A stretch of 64,000 bases of DNA, taken from positions 1 through 64,000 of the forward strand of contig DAOTTU010000031.1 of NCBI GenBank assembly GCA_034437655.1, written 5' to 3'. The first letter of the stretch is position 1; each line of letters opens with the position of its first letter. The translations under genes were made by a program, and so were the position numbers. A model generated the notes under the pieces. That model worked only from the letters and a program-made list of their open reading frames with translations, was not told the origin of the DNA and ran no database searches. Below are positions 9,492 through 19,700 of this stretch, piece by piece. Origin of the DNA: J027 sp034437655 (lineage in GTDB: Bacteria; Chloroflexota; Anaerolineae; Aggregatilineales; J027).

Positions 9492-10794
9492 AGCCCGCAT
9501 TTTCGTCAAAAGTGGTACGGGCGGTGACGGCATGGTTAGCTTTCGGCGCGAGAAATATGTGCCGCATGGTGGCCCCAACGGCGGTGATGGTGGCAATGGT
9601 GGCAATGTAGCACTGATCGCGAACCCGAAAATCAACACGTTGCGTGCTTTTGGGCGACAGGTGCATTTCCGTGCCAAAGATGGTGAACGCGGTGGTTCTA
9701 GCAACAAAACGGGCGCGACAGCCGACGATCTCGAAATCGAAGTCCCACTTGGCACCATTGTGCGCGATGACGATGGCTATATCATGGCCGACCTCAATCG
9801 ACCAGGACAACGTTATGTGGTGGCCAAAGGTGGGCGCGGGGGTCGCGGAAACTCGCGTTTCAAAAACAGTGTGCAGCAAGCCCCACGCATTGCCGAAAAA
9901 GGTGAGCCGGGGCAAGAATTCTGGATTCAACTTGAACTCAAGCTGGTCGCAGATGTTGGTATTGTTGGGGTGCCGAATGCGGGGAAATCGACGTTATTGT
10001 CCGTGATTTCCAACGCCAAGCCACGCATCGCGAACTATCCATTTACGACGCTGGTACCCAATCTTGGTATGGTGCGTGTCGGGTATGAGGATATGGTTGT
10101 CGCAGATATTCCAGGACTGGTAGAAGGAGCGCATCAAGGTGTGGGGCTGGGGCATGATTTCCTGCGACATGTTCAACGTACACGCATACTGGTGCATTTA
10201 CTGGATGGCACTGCCGAAAATCCGCTGGCTGACTTTCATCAGATCAACACGGAGCTGGCGTTGTTTGATGAACGCTTGCGTCAGCGCCCCATGATCGTGG
10301 TGGTCAACAAAATCGACATCCCCGAAGCACGGGCGGCACTCCCCCAAATTCAGGCTGAAGTTGAGAAATTCGACTACGAGGTGATGGCGATTTCAGCGGC
10401 AACACAAGAGAATGTGCAAGAATTGGTGCGGCGCGTATTCAGGATGCTTGAAACGGTTGCTGAGGAAGAACCATTTACCTTTGAAGCTGAGGCTCGTGAT
10501 GACGAAATGCCCATTTACAGCCTCGAAACTGATGAAAACGAGTTCACGATTGAAAAGCTCCATACTGGCGCATATCAGGTGTGTGGGCAGCGTATTGAGC
10601 GAGCAGCGGCAATGACCTACTGGGACTATGACGACGCACTTGAACGCTTCCAACGTATTCTGGAGGCCATGGGCGTCAGTGAAGCCTTAGAAAAGGCGGG
10701 CGTTGGCTCTGGAGATACGGTTTTCATTGGAGAGGTTGAACTCGAATGGAGCAACGAGTTCGAGGAATACGACGATGAATTTGAAGACGAATAG
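9469..10794 (+). CDS. obgE: GTPase ObgE/CgtA
   Basis: Ribosome-associated GTPase involved in large-subunit assembly and stress response. All three Obg domains are present in 441 residues: the glycine-rich Obg fold (1-158, GGPNGGDGGNGGNV), the G domain with G1 GVPNAGKS at 167-174, G3 DIPGL, and NKID, and a C-terminal OCT domain (about 350-430, YSLETDENEFTIE and GVGSGDTVFIG). The C-terminus is acidic, as is common. Its start overlaps the previous gene by 23 bp. Its stop is 4 bp from the stop of the convergent TIR-SUMF1 gene, so the two transcripts probably overlap at their 3' ends. Confidence 0.95.
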   Translation: MSLQFLDEARIFVKSGTGGDGMVSFRREKYVPHGGPNGGDGGNGGNVALIANPKINTLRAFGRQVHFRAKDGERGGSSNKTGATADDLEIEVPLGTIVRDDDGYIMADLNRPGQRYVVAKGGRGGRGNSRFKNSVQQAPRIAEKGEPGQEFWIQLELKLVADVGIVGVPNAGKSTLLSVISNAKPRIANYPFTTLVPNLGMVRVGYEDMVVADIPGLVEGAHQGVGLGHDFLRHVQRTRILVHLLDGTAENPLADFHQINTELALFDERLRQRPMIVVVNKIDIPEARAALPQIQAEVEKFDYEVMAISAATQENVQELVRRVFRMLETVAEEEPFTFEAEARDDEMPIYSLETDENEFTIEKLHTGAYQVCGQRIERAAAMTYWDYDDALERFQRILEAMGVSEALEKAGVGSGDTVFIGEVELEWSNEFEEYDDEFEDE

Positions 10795-10798
10795 GTAG

Positions 10799-12490
10799 CT
10801 AGTCGAAGCTGATGTCTGGCAACTGCTCGGCGACGATACGAAAACCAATTTCGTTAAAGCGGGTGGTGGGCTCTTTGCCTTGACGCCGTGCTGTGTGGGC
10901 AAATAAGCGGTCATTGCTCCATGAGCCACCACGCATTGCCCGTAACCCATCGCCACCAAGTTCGATATGGGTCGGATTGCGAAAGTCATTGAGGCACCAT
11001 TCCCATACATTACCGATCATATCATGCACCCCATAGGTGGATTGGGCGTGCGGAAACATGCCCACAGCACAGGGTTCGCGCAGGTGGGTGCTGCTGATAC
11101 CGCTGATCGCTTCGTTAATGTTGCTGTAACCCGCGATGTAGGAACTACCCCACGGGTAAATTGCTCCGTTGGGGCCACGTGCGGCTTTTTCCCATTCTTC
11201 TTCAGTGGGTAGACGTATAGTGAAGCCCAATTGAGCGCTCAACCAGCGGCAAAACGCAACAGCACCATACCACGACACCCGCACACGCGGATAATTTGGC
11301 TGTTCCCAGCGAATTTCTTCGGGGCCGTCCTCTTGGACTGCCAGCCCTTCCCACCAACGAGCGTCTGAAAAACCATTATCATTGATAAATGCTTCGAATT
11401 GCGCGTTGGTGACTGTATAGCGTGCGATGTAGTACTCATTCAGGTCAATGCGTCGGTCAAAGCCGAAAATGAAGTCCCCTGCCGGAATTTTCGCCCACGG
11501 AATATCTGGCAAACCGTCTTTGCGTAACCCAACGCCGGGGCGAGGATCACCGTGTTCATTCAATTCACGGCCAGCAGAAAGTCGCTGGGAACTGGTTGTC
11601 TCTGGTGAGCTAACAGCATCGAGGAGTACACGTGCTGGTGAGCTTTGGTAGCGTACCTGTGCCATCAGGTTATCTGGGTCGCCTACTTCGGGGTATCTGG
11701 CAATGAAGTGTGATAGCTTTTCAGTGGCTTCAATGGGGTCGTATTCAATCAGTTGGCGGATGCGTTCATAAATGGGGGAACCGTCACGGATTTGCAGCCG
11801 TTTTCTGAGGGTTTTAATGCGCTGTGCAATCTGGAGCCGAAATGGGCGCGGTATAACGCCATACTGGTAAATATCTTCTAAATACATGATCGCATCAGCA
11901 AGCCGTTCTTCTGCAAGGGCACGCTCAAATTGTGAGTAGTGAACGTCAACGTCAATGCGATCTAGCATTTCATCGTGTTGCTGTTCGGTAACATAGAGAT
12001 TATGAATCACCGCTTGCATGTTTTCTTCAAAATTGCCGCCCGTTTGCAGCACGCTATAGGTGTTGGTCGCGACAAGGCTCAGGTCTGGTGGTAAGTCAAT
12101 TTCACGGAGCGGTGATGCGCCAGCGATGTAAACGGGGGCAATTGCAAGGGTTTCTTCGATGGCGATCCGTGCTTCAACCCGGGCTTTGTCTTCTTCGCCA
12201 GACTCCATATACATATGCAACAGTTGCAACCACTCTGGGCCAACAATGGGGACAAAGATATCGCAGTCGCGCATGTAGTTGCGGATGTAGGCATCAACGG
12301 ATTCTGCAAAGGGTGGTATATCGACATCAATGACGACATTCATGGGGCTGAGGCGCAGCATGAACCAGTCGCGAATTGAACGGACAATGCGCTCGTTATC
12401 TTCTGCCCGATAGCTGATGTAGACCGAGGGTGCGAAGCCTTTTTCGTCTTCGTATGCGCTGGAAGCACCGGGGATTTCTTGATTATTCAT
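10799..12490 (-). CDS. TIR domain fused to a SUMF1/FGE-sulfatase domain
   Basis: A 563-residue soluble fusion. Residues 19-165 form a TIR-like domain (PSVYISYRAEDNERIVRSI, MRDCDIFVPIVGPEWL, and a helix with RIAIEET whose Glu could be the NADase residue). Residues 170-290 are helical and charged. A linker with NEHGDPRPGVG leads to a SUMF1 domain at 330-555 (FIFGFDRRI, LPTEEEWEKAAR, YGVHDMIGNVWEWC, MRGGSW). The cysteine pair that makes active formylglycine-generating enzyme is missing after RGGSW, so this part is probably a ligand- or protein-binding C-lectin fold. TIR-SUMF1 proteins are common in filamentous Chloroflexota and Cyanobacteria; roles in signalling or defence are inferred. An ATG start is used, without a strong ribosome site. 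Confidence 0.85.
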   Translation of the reverse strand: MNNQEIPGASSAYEDEKGFAPSVYISYRAEDNERIVRSIRDWFMLRLSPMNVVIDVDIPPFAESVDAYIRNYMRDCDIFVPIVGPEWLQLLHMYMESGEEDKARVEARIAIEETLAIAPVYIAGASPLREIDLPPDLSLVATNTYSVLQTGGNFEENMQAVIHNLYVTEQQHDEMLDRIDVDVHYSQFERALAEERLADAIMYLEDIYQYGVIPRPFRLQIAQRIKTLRKRLQIRDGSPIYERIRQLIEYDPIEATEKLSHFIARYPEVGDPDNLMAQVRYQSSPARVLLDAVSSPETTSSQRLSAGRELNEHGDPRPGVGLRKDGLPDIPWAKIPAGDFIFGFDRRIDLNEYYIARYTVTNAQFEAFINDNGFSDARWWEGLAVQEDGPEEIRWEQPNYPRVRVSWYGAVAFCRWLSAQLGFTIRLPTEEEWEKAARGPNGAIYPWGSSYIAGYSNINEAISGISSTHLREPCAVGMFPHAQSTYGVHDMIGNVWEWCLNDFRNPTHIELGGDGLRAMRGGSWSNDRLFAHTARRQGKEPTTRFNEIGFRIVAEQLPDISFD

Positions 12491-12670
12491 ACCATTAAAC
12501 CAGGCTGCAATTGATGGACTGCTATCGTTGAGTATAATCAGGATGAATCAAAAATCTATTATTAACCGTTTAAGATCATTTAATGCTTAGAGATTGAGGT
12601 GATTGACAGGTGTTGCTGCACGTCACTAACCCTACAAAGCCCGTACAACAGAGGATTTAGTACCGTCGGC

Positions 12671-13138
12671 ATGATGCTGCAAACATTGACTTTTGAACCC
12701 GCTCATATGGAACAAATAGTCAATACCGTGCGTGCCCAGCCTGATGTTGAAGTGTGTGGGTTGTTGGGAGGCATGTTCAACTGGCGTCTGACACGGGCGC
12801 GTGCGCAGACGGTCTATGTGGTGCCAAACATCGCGCATACACCCCAGACACGCTTTGTGCTTGAGCCGGCCAGCCAGATTGCAACCCTCATGACCATGCT
12901 CAACGCGGGGCAAGAACTGGTTGGCATATTTCACAGCCACCCACACGGCCCGCCACATCCGTCGGCAACCGACCTGGCTGAAAGCGCTTATCCTGATGTG
13001 GCATATTGCATTTTGTTTCCGGCAAGTGTGGATGCGTCGTCACAGACTGCGAATGTCTGGACACACGGCGACTGGCAACTGGGAGCCTGGCAAATCAAAG
13101 CGGGTCAGGCCAGGCCTATTGCCTTGATGGTGGATTAA
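12671..13138 (+). CDS. JAB1/MPN (JAMM) metalloprotease-like protein
   Basis: A 155-residue single-domain member of the Mov34/MPN/PAD-1 family, zinc isopeptidases that in bacteria trim sulfur-carrier or ubiquitin-like proteins (as CysM-linked Mec+ does) or act in cysteine release. The full JAMM motif is visible: Glu in EVCGLLGG and HSHPHGPPHPSATD giving HxH-x7-S-x2-D. The annotated start at 12671 begins MMLQTLTFEP, the usual N-terminus; the frame stays open up to 12599, and a GAGGA sits 15 bp upstream of 12671, so the exact start is uncertain. It faces the MBL hydrolase gene tail to tail, 12 bp apart. No sulfur-carrier (ThiS/MoaD) gene is adjacent. Confidence 0.85.
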   Translation: MMLQTLTFEPAHMEQIVNTVRAQPDVEVCGLLGGMFNWRLTRARAQTVYVVPNIAHTPQTRFVLEPASQIATLMTMLNAGQELVGIFHSHPHGPPHPSATDLAESAYPDVAYCILFPASVDASSQTANVWTHGDWQLGAWQIKAGQARPIALMVD

Positions 13139-13150
13139 ACTGGCGTTCTG

Positions 13151-13858
13151 TCATGCAGTCGTGGCCGGAAAACTGCTTTCGGCTTCAGCAATTGCAGTTT
13201 GCATCGCGGGCTGTGGGTTTTCAAGGACGGGGCCATGCCCAACAGCAAGCCTTGCAGGGTTCAGTTCAAGCAGGCGTTTAGCACTCCGCAGGGCGGTCGG
13301 TTTGTCCCAGGTTGCAAGCGCAGGGAAGGGAAATAGCAGTTTCATTTTTCCGGCGACAACAGTGCCAAACTGCGTAGCAAAGGCATCCCCAGCGATGAGG
13401 GTCTGGTCGCGGGTGTCAAATAGGGCAATGTGGCCCGGGGTATGCCCGGGGCTGGCAACCACCTGTAATGAACCGATCATATCTTGATCGTGAACAGTTG
13501 TGGTTGGTGTGGTTTTTGTGGTGATGTAGCCACCACGAAGTTTGCTCTGTGGTTCGTCTGCACGGAGTTGCATATTGCCAGCGAGGAGCGGTGTTTCCCG
13601 TTCAGAAATGATCACTTCGATTTCAGGCAGTGTGGCGACAATGTCATCTAACGAGGCAGCGTGATCATTATGCGCATGAGTAATCACAATACGGCGAATC
13701 GACTCACCGAGGGCCTGCGCCGCCTCAATAATCTGCGAGGCACTCCCGGGTAAGTTGGTGTCAATAAGCGTCAGACCGTCAGAATCCTTGACGATATAAC
13801 TGTTGAAAGCTCCCAGACGGCGTAGCTGAATAAGGTTGCCGTACAGATTTTGTTTCAT
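13151..13858 (-). CDS. MBL-fold metallohydrolase
   Basis: A 235-residue metallo-beta-lactamase-fold hydrolase, cytosolic (no signal peptide). Metal-binding motifs are intact: THAHNDHAAS (HxHxDH) at about residue 80, SPGHTPGHIALFD for the third His, and LIAGDAF for the bridging Asp. The spacing resembles glyoxalase-II-like and N-acyl-homoserine-lactonase-like members, but the substrate cannot be assigned. The ATG start is preceded by AAGGAG about 7 bp upstream. It is a single-gene unit between the JAMM protease and gyrA. Confidence 0.85.
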   Translation of the reverse strand: MKQNLYGNLIQLRRLGAFNSYIVKDSDGLTLIDTNLPGSASQIIEAAQALGESIRRIVITHAHNDHAASLDDIVATLPEIEVIISERETPLLAGNMQLRADEPQSKLRGGYITTKTTPTTTVHDQDMIGSLQVVASPGHTPGHIALFDTRDQTLIAGDAFATQFGTVVAGKMKLLFPFPALATWDKPTALRSAKRLLELNPARLAVGHGPVLENPQPAMQTAIAEAESSFPATTA

Positions 13859-13953
13859 GAACTCAACTCCTTAGCGCGATTAGGTGGCTTCAGTGTACTG
13901 GCAGGCATGACAGCCGGAACCGTACGACTATTTGGAAATACGGGTTTTATGCG

Positions 13954-16470
13954 TTAGCCAGATTCACCATCTTTCGTGTCGTGTTCTACATCTTGCACAT
14001 CAGCTAGCTCAACTTCATCCAGACTGGTAATATCGACCATCGGCTTCACAAGTCGTAGGGTCAGCGCACGTTCGCCCATATTCAGCGTGAAGAACATATC
14101 ACCTTTGTAGTCACGTTTGGTTTCTGGCGCTTCAAAGGGGTCCAGCGTCAATACGCGACCGTGAGTGGTTTCGAGCAACAAAATATCTTCAGGTGTAAAG
14201 ACCGCGCCTGTGGCCAGTAGATTTGGTTGCCCTTTGGCGGCTTTGAGTGTGCGTACACCGCCACCACCACGCCCTTGCACCGGGTATTCTTCAAGCGTTG
14301 AGCGTTTACCGCGTCCGTCTGGTGTCAACACAAGCACTTGTGCGTCGGGGCGTATGATGCCCATGCTGACAACGTGATCGTCGTCGTCTTTCAACCGCAC
14401 CCCACGCACCCCACCAGCACTGAGTCCAGTCGGCCGTACGTCATCGACGCTGAAGGTGATGGACTGTGCCTGGTGGGTGATCAACATAACTTCATCATCA
14501 TCAAAAACGACGTCAACTGCGATGAGCTGGTCGTCGTCTGGCACATTGAAGACGGTGAACGGCTCAGGTCGAATACCCGGTAAGTCGGCTATGCGGCTAC
14601 GCTTGACCTCTCCCCCACGTGTTGCCTGCAAAACGTAGCCATCGTGCAACGTTGGTGGCAGGCTCAAGATTCCCACAACGTGGTCGTCTTCGTTGAGTCC
14701 ACACAATCGGTGGAAAGAGTCGCCATCATTGGGGTTAACTGCCTGTGACAGTTGCGAAACTGGAATCGTCGAAGCCTCGCCAGCACTATTGAAGACGTAT
14801 AAGACATCAGCGGTTGTGCCGTGTATGATGTGAACTGGTGCATCCTTCGCATTTTTGCGGAAACGGGGCATGTCATTTTCGTAGGTGCGGCTGAGGCGGC
14901 CTTCCTGCGTGAACGAGATATAAGTTTCCTCACGCGGCAGCAATAAATCGACCTCGCCAATGTCCGATGGCTGGTCGTAGACGACGGATGTGCTGCGATG
15001 GTCGCCAAAATCTTTGCGAATCGCGTTCAATTCGCGTTTAATTTCAAGACGCATCAGTTGTTGGCTACTCAACAACGCTTTCAAATCACGGATTAACGCC
15101 AGTACTTCGTCGTAGTCTTCCTGTAATTTTTGACGTTCAAGCGCAGCGAGTCGTCGTAACCGCATGTCGAGGATGGCGCTGGCCTGGCGCTCGGTCAGAT
15201 CAAAGTTTTCCATCAGGTTTACACGAGCGTCGTCGGTTGATTCGGATTCACGAATGGTGCTGATAATCTCATCGAGCGAATTAAGCGCAATAAGCAACCC
15301 TTCAAGCACATGGGCACGGTCCTCAGCGTTGGCGAGGTCGTGTTCGCTGCGCCGCCGGATGATTTCAAGGCGATGTTCGATATAGATGCGCAGCAACTGC
15401 TTGAGCGTAAGCATCCGTGGTTGCCCATCGACGAGGGCCAGCATGATGACGCCGAACGTTGATTCAAGCGGCGTGTATTTGAACAGCGATTGCAGCACCT
15501 CGCTTACCTCGGCGTTGCGTGACAGTTCAAGTACAATCCGCAAGCCTTCACGGTCAGACTCGTCGCGCATGTCGCTCAGGCCTTCGATCTTGCCTGTATG
15601 CACCAGATGCACAATGCGTTCGAGCAAGCTGCCTTTATTGATTTGATACGGAATTTCAGTGATGATGATGCGTTGCCGGCCACGCCCAAGGTCTTCAAGG
15701 TGGGCTTTGGCCCGCATGGTGAGTTTGCCGCGCCCGGTGGCGTAGGCTGCTGTGAGCTGGTCTTCGCCGTTTTTGTCGCGTGAATAGACCAGGCCACCTG
15801 TTGGGAAGTCTGGCCCCTTAATAAACTGCATCAGGTCGTGTACGCCGACATCTTCCAGTGCTTCCCAGTTGTCTAGCATGTGGTCCAGCGCATCGCACAC
15901 TTCGTTAAGGTTATGCGGTGGAATGTTGGTACTCATGCCCACGGCAATCCCCGAAGCACCATTGACGAGCAAATTAGGGATGCTGGCTGGTAAGACAACG
16001 GGTTCTTGCAGCGTGCCATCGAAGTTGTCAGCAAAATTGACCGTTTCTTTGGTGATGTCTTCGAGCAACCGACCGCCGATAGTCGCCATCCGTGCCTCAG
16101 TGTAGCGCATGGCAGCGGCACTATCCCCGTCGATGCTACCGAAATTGCCCTGTCCGTCGATCAGTTCATAGCGCATTGAAAAGTCCTGCGCCATTCGCAC
16201 CATCGCATCGTAGACCGCCTGGTCGCCGTGAGGGTGATATTTACCGAGTACTTCACCAACAATACGGGCACTCTTGCGGTAGGGGGCGCTGGGGCCAGAA
16301 CCCATCGCATGCATAGCGTAGAGTATCCGACGATGCACAGGCTTCAGACCATCACGGGCGTCAGGTAGGGCCCGCGACACGATTACGCTCATGGCGTAGT
16401 CAAGGTATGAGTCGCGCATTTCATCGTTAATATTACGCTGCAAGGTTGTGGTTGCTTCTGACATAGACAC
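13954..16470 (-). CDS. gyrA: DNA gyrase subunit A (type IIA topoisomerase A subunit)
   Basis: Breaks and rejoins DNA for negative supercoiling, together with GyrB (not in the window). The 838-residue protein has the winged-helix domain with catalytic Tyr123 in AAMRYTEARM, the tower and coiled-coil region, and a six-bladed C-terminal propeller (from about residue 515). The GyrA-box is degenerate (VQGRGGGGV), so a ParC-like role is not excluded, although the length and propeller fit GyrA. In the quinolone-binding helix the residue equal to E. coli Ser83 is Gln84 (HPHGDQAVYD), an uncommon choice. A strong TTGACA-18-TATAGT promoter lies just upstream, so it is transcribed on its own. Confidence 0.9.
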   Translation of the reverse strand: MSMSEATTTLQRNINDEMRDSYLDYAMSVIVSRALPDARDGLKPVHRRILYAMHAMGSGPSAPYRKSARIVGEVLGKYHPHGDQAVYDAMVRMAQDFSMRYELIDGQGNFGSIDGDSAAAMRYTEARMATIGGRLLEDITKETVNFADNFDGTLQEPVVLPASIPNLLVNGASGIAVGMSTNIPPHNLNEVCDALDHMLDNWEALEDVGVHDLMQFIKGPDFPTGGLVYSRDKNGEDQLTAAYATGRGKLTMRAKAHLEDLGRGRQRIIITEIPYQINKGSLLERIVHLVHTGKIEGLSDMRDESDREGLRIVLELSRNAEVSEVLQSLFKYTPLESTFGVIMLALVDGQPRMLTLKQLLRIYIEHRLEIIRRRSEHDLANAEDRAHVLEGLLIALNSLDEIISTIRESESTDDARVNLMENFDLTERQASAILDMRLRRLAALERQKLQEDYDEVLALIRDLKALLSSQQLMRLEIKRELNAIRKDFGDHRSTSVVYDQPSDIGEVDLLLPREETYISFTQEGRLSRTYENDMPRFRKNAKDAPVHIIHGTTADVLYVFNSAGEASTIPVSQLSQAVNPNDGDSFHRLCGLNEDDHVVGILSLPPTLHDGYVLQATRGGEVKRSRIADLPGIRPEPFTVFNVPDDDQLIAVDVVFDDDEVMLITHQAQSITFSVDDVRPTGLSAGGVRGVRLKDDDDHVVSMGIIRPDAQVLVLTPDGRGKRSTLEEYPVQGRGGGGVRTLKAAKGQPNLLATGAVFTPEDILLLETTHGRVLTLDPFEAPETKRDYKGDMFFTLNMGERALTLRLVKPMVDITSLDEVELADVQDVEHDTKDGESG

Positions 16471-16536
16471 CCCTGGGCCGATCTAAGTGAAATATAGTAG
16501 TGCTGATAGTTGATTGTACAGAGTTTGTAGGCGCAA

Positions 16537-16566
16537 ACTATAGGGCAAGCTGTACAACTTTGTCAA
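16537..16566 (-). promoter_or_regulatory. gyrA promoter
   Basis: Reading the minus strand: TTGACA (16566-16561), an 18 bp spacer, then TATAGT (16542-16537). Both hexamers are near the housekeeping sigma consensus. Transcription would begin near 16530, about 60 nt before the gyrA ATG. The -35 context TGCTTGACAAAGT is identical to that of the rpoC promoter at 21672-21700. Confidence 0.8.
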
Positions 16567-16648
16567 GCACAAGCCTTTATGGTAGAAATTTTGTTCTATT
16601 CTAATGTAGAAACCGACAACACTCAAGAGGCAGTGCGACAGCGAGACG

Positions 16649-16680
16649 CAAAAAGACGTAGCCTTTAAGCTACGTCTCCC
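16649..16680 (-). terminator. Rho-independent terminator of rpoC
   Basis: On the minus strand a perfect 9 bp stem (AGACGTAGC, 16677-16669, with GCTACGTCT, 16662-16654) closes a six-base loop and is followed directly by TTTTT. It sits about 65 bp after the rpoC stop and separates rpoC from the gyrA promoter. Confidence 0.9.
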
Positions 16681-16742
16681 TGCAAAATGGTGCTTGTAAT
16701 TGCCTACGGGGGGTGCTACGACAGCGCACCCGGTACCGAAAT

Positions 16743-19700
16743 TTAGTTGTCGAAGCCAGACTCGTCTAGCATTTCCTCATCGAGTTCTTCTTCGTCTTCT
16801 TCATCGCCATCGTCTTCATCATCGATGTCGTAGTCATCATCGTCGATATCGTACTCGTCATCGAATTCCTCGTCCATTTCTTCGCTGGGCGGGGCGTCGA
16901 ATTCAAGTTGTGGGGCGATCATGTCACGGTCTTTGTAGGTATGGAAGCCTGTACCAGCCGGGATCAGCTTACCAATGATAACGTTTTCCTTCAGGCCAAA
17001 GAGATTATCGACCTTGCCCTCAATCGCAGCACCTGCCAGCACACGAATGGTGTGTTGGAAGCTCGCCGCGCTCAGGAAGCTGTCGGTACTCAGTGCCGCC
17101 TTGGTGATACCCAGCAATACGGGTACGCCTGCGGCTGGTTCTTTGCCTTCAGAAATCAGGCGTTCGTTGAGGTCCAACAGTGCCAGCTTATCGATAAGTT
17201 CACCGGGGAGCATTCCGCTACCACCGCTGCGCGTGATTTGAACCTTGCCGAGCATCTTGCGGATAATAATCTCGAAGTGCTTGTCTGCAATGTTCACACC
17301 CTGGTTACGGTACACCAGTTGCAGTTCCTTCATGAGATAGGTCTGCGTGGCGTCTTGCCCAAGGATACGCAAAATTCGGTGCGGATTACGCGAACCCTCG
17401 GTGAGTTGCGTGCCAGCATCGACCTCCGCGCCATCGACAATCCCTTCACGCAAACGTGCATTAGAAGGGATTTCGTAGGTGGCTTCTTCGGTCTGTTCGT
17501 AGCGGATGATCAGTTCATGACCGTCGATGTAAGCGATACCATTCATGCGGGCATAAACTTCGCCATCACCCTCCACTTCTTCCATCAAGAGTTGGCTTTC
17601 TTTGATTTCGGCGTCGTCTTCGACCTTCAAGTCCCAGCCAATCTTGATTTCGTGGCGTTCGGTTTGCACCTGACTGTTGATAATGCGGGCCATACGCACA
17701 CCACCTTCGCGGGTGAGGCGCAAAACACCGCCGATATCGGTCATCACGGCTTCACCTTTAGGGTTCTTACGCGCTTCAAAGATTTCTTCCACACGCGGCA
17801 GACCCGAAGTGATGTCACCAGACGCCTGCGCCACACCACCCTGATGGAATGTACGCAAGGTTAGCTGTGTCCCCGGTTCACCGATAGACTGTGCAGCAAC
17901 GATACCGACTGCTTCACCGATACCGACCAGTTCACCGCGACCGAGGTCACGCCCATAGCATTGCACACAAATACCGTGAATCAATGCACAGGTCATGGGG
18001 CTACGAACATACACTTTTTCAAGGTTGGCAGCGGCGATGGCGTCCGCGATTTGCTCGTCGATAAGCTCGTTGCGATCTACGATCATTTCGCCCGTTTCGG
18101 GGTTGAAAATAGCCCGCGCTGCGTTACGACCGATGATGCGTTCCTGGATTGACTGACCAGCAATGTCTGCGTCCGGGTTGTTGATGTAGGTCGGGTGTGC
18201 CGGGTTCTGAATCCATATGCCAGCATGAGTGCCACAATCGTGACGGTTTACGATGACATCCTGTGCTACGTCTACGAGGCGGCGGGTCATGTACCCAGCG
18301 TCGGCAGTACGGAGGGCGGTGTCTGCCTGCCCCTTGCGCGCACCGTGCGTACTGATGAAGTATTCCAGCGCGGTGAGCCCCATGCGGAAGTGGCTACGAA
18401 TCGGTAGGTCAATGATGCGCCCGGATGGGTCTGCCATCAAGCCGCGCATACCTGCGATTTGCGTGATCGGGCCGAAACCACCTTTGGTCGAGCCGGACAG
18501 CGCCATGACTGCAATCGGGCCGAAGGGGTCCATCGTGTTACGGATGACGTTTTGCAGGTGGTCTTTGGCACCATTCCAGCTATCAATGGTGATCTGGTAG
18601 CGTTCTTCTTCAGTCAGTAGACCACGGCGGAATTGCCGCTCAGCGTCGCCCACTGTGCTTTCAGCACTGGTCAAGATGCCAGCACGCTCTTCTGGAATTG
18701 AGATGTCGTAGATCGAAATCGTTGTTCCAGAGACGGTCGCGTAGTGGAAACCGAGGTCTTTGATACTGTCTACAAAGTTTGTGGTGGCCTCACCACCATA
18801 GCGCTGATAAATCTGGGCAACCAAACCTGTTACCTGTTTACGAGCGAACGTGCCCTGGACAAAACGCATCTGTTCTGGAATGGAACGATTGAAAATTGCA
18901 CGTCCAACCGTACAGGGCACCGGCGGTCCGTCGTATGGTGTAGAAGAATCGTCATAGAAATTGCCTAACATGATTGGCGTGTGAACGTCCACTACCCCAA
19001 GTTGGTAGAGGCTATCCATCTCGTCCATGTCAGCGACCAGACGCCGTTCGTGCAAGTTGGCTACGGCCAGCGGTAGGTCGTGCTTCTCAAAGAGTTGTTG
19101 TGCGTCGAAGGCATTATAGAGTAGCACGTCAATGTCACGATCCATCAACGCCTGGAATAGCAACGTGGTCGCGTCCTGGTTGGGGACTGTCTTGCCCATC
19201 TCATCCGTGACATCACGGAACATGACGATTTCGTTATGCTCATCAAGTTCGCGAATCTTTGCCTGGCGGGCCCCGGCTGTGTTGCGTGCCACACCGATGC
19301 GGATACCAGCCTGCTTGAGGGCTTCCCACGTGCGGTACTGTTCGATGTCCTCAACGTTGCAGACAATCTCGGCGGTGGTGTCCATGGTCAGGTAGTAAAT
19401 ACCCAGCACCATGTCCTTATTCGGCCCTACGATCGGTGAACCGTCAGCCGGTTTCAGCAGGTTACGGCTACTGAGCATTAGTTCGCGGGCTTCACGTACG
19501 GACTTCGAGCTTAGCGGAACATGCATCGCCATCTGGTCGCCGTCGAAGTCTGCATTAAACGCTGAGCAGACGAGTGGGTGGATCTGAATCGCTTTACCTT
19601 CGACAAGCTGTGGTTCAAAGGCCTGAATACCAAGGCGGTGCAGCGTTGGCGCGCGGTTCAGTAACACTGGACGGTCTTTAATGACGTCTTCGAGAACTTC

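Noticed and set aside
16580..16591. LexA-like GAAATTTTGTTC
   Set aside because: One core mismatch from GAAC-N4-GTTC and about 15 bp upstream of the gyrA -35; too weak to call an SOS site.
16908..17864. 318-residue plus-strand open frame inside rpoC
   Set aside because: Fully antisense to the conserved beta' subunit, with no ribosome site or recognisable domain; a shadow of the rpoC codon pattern.
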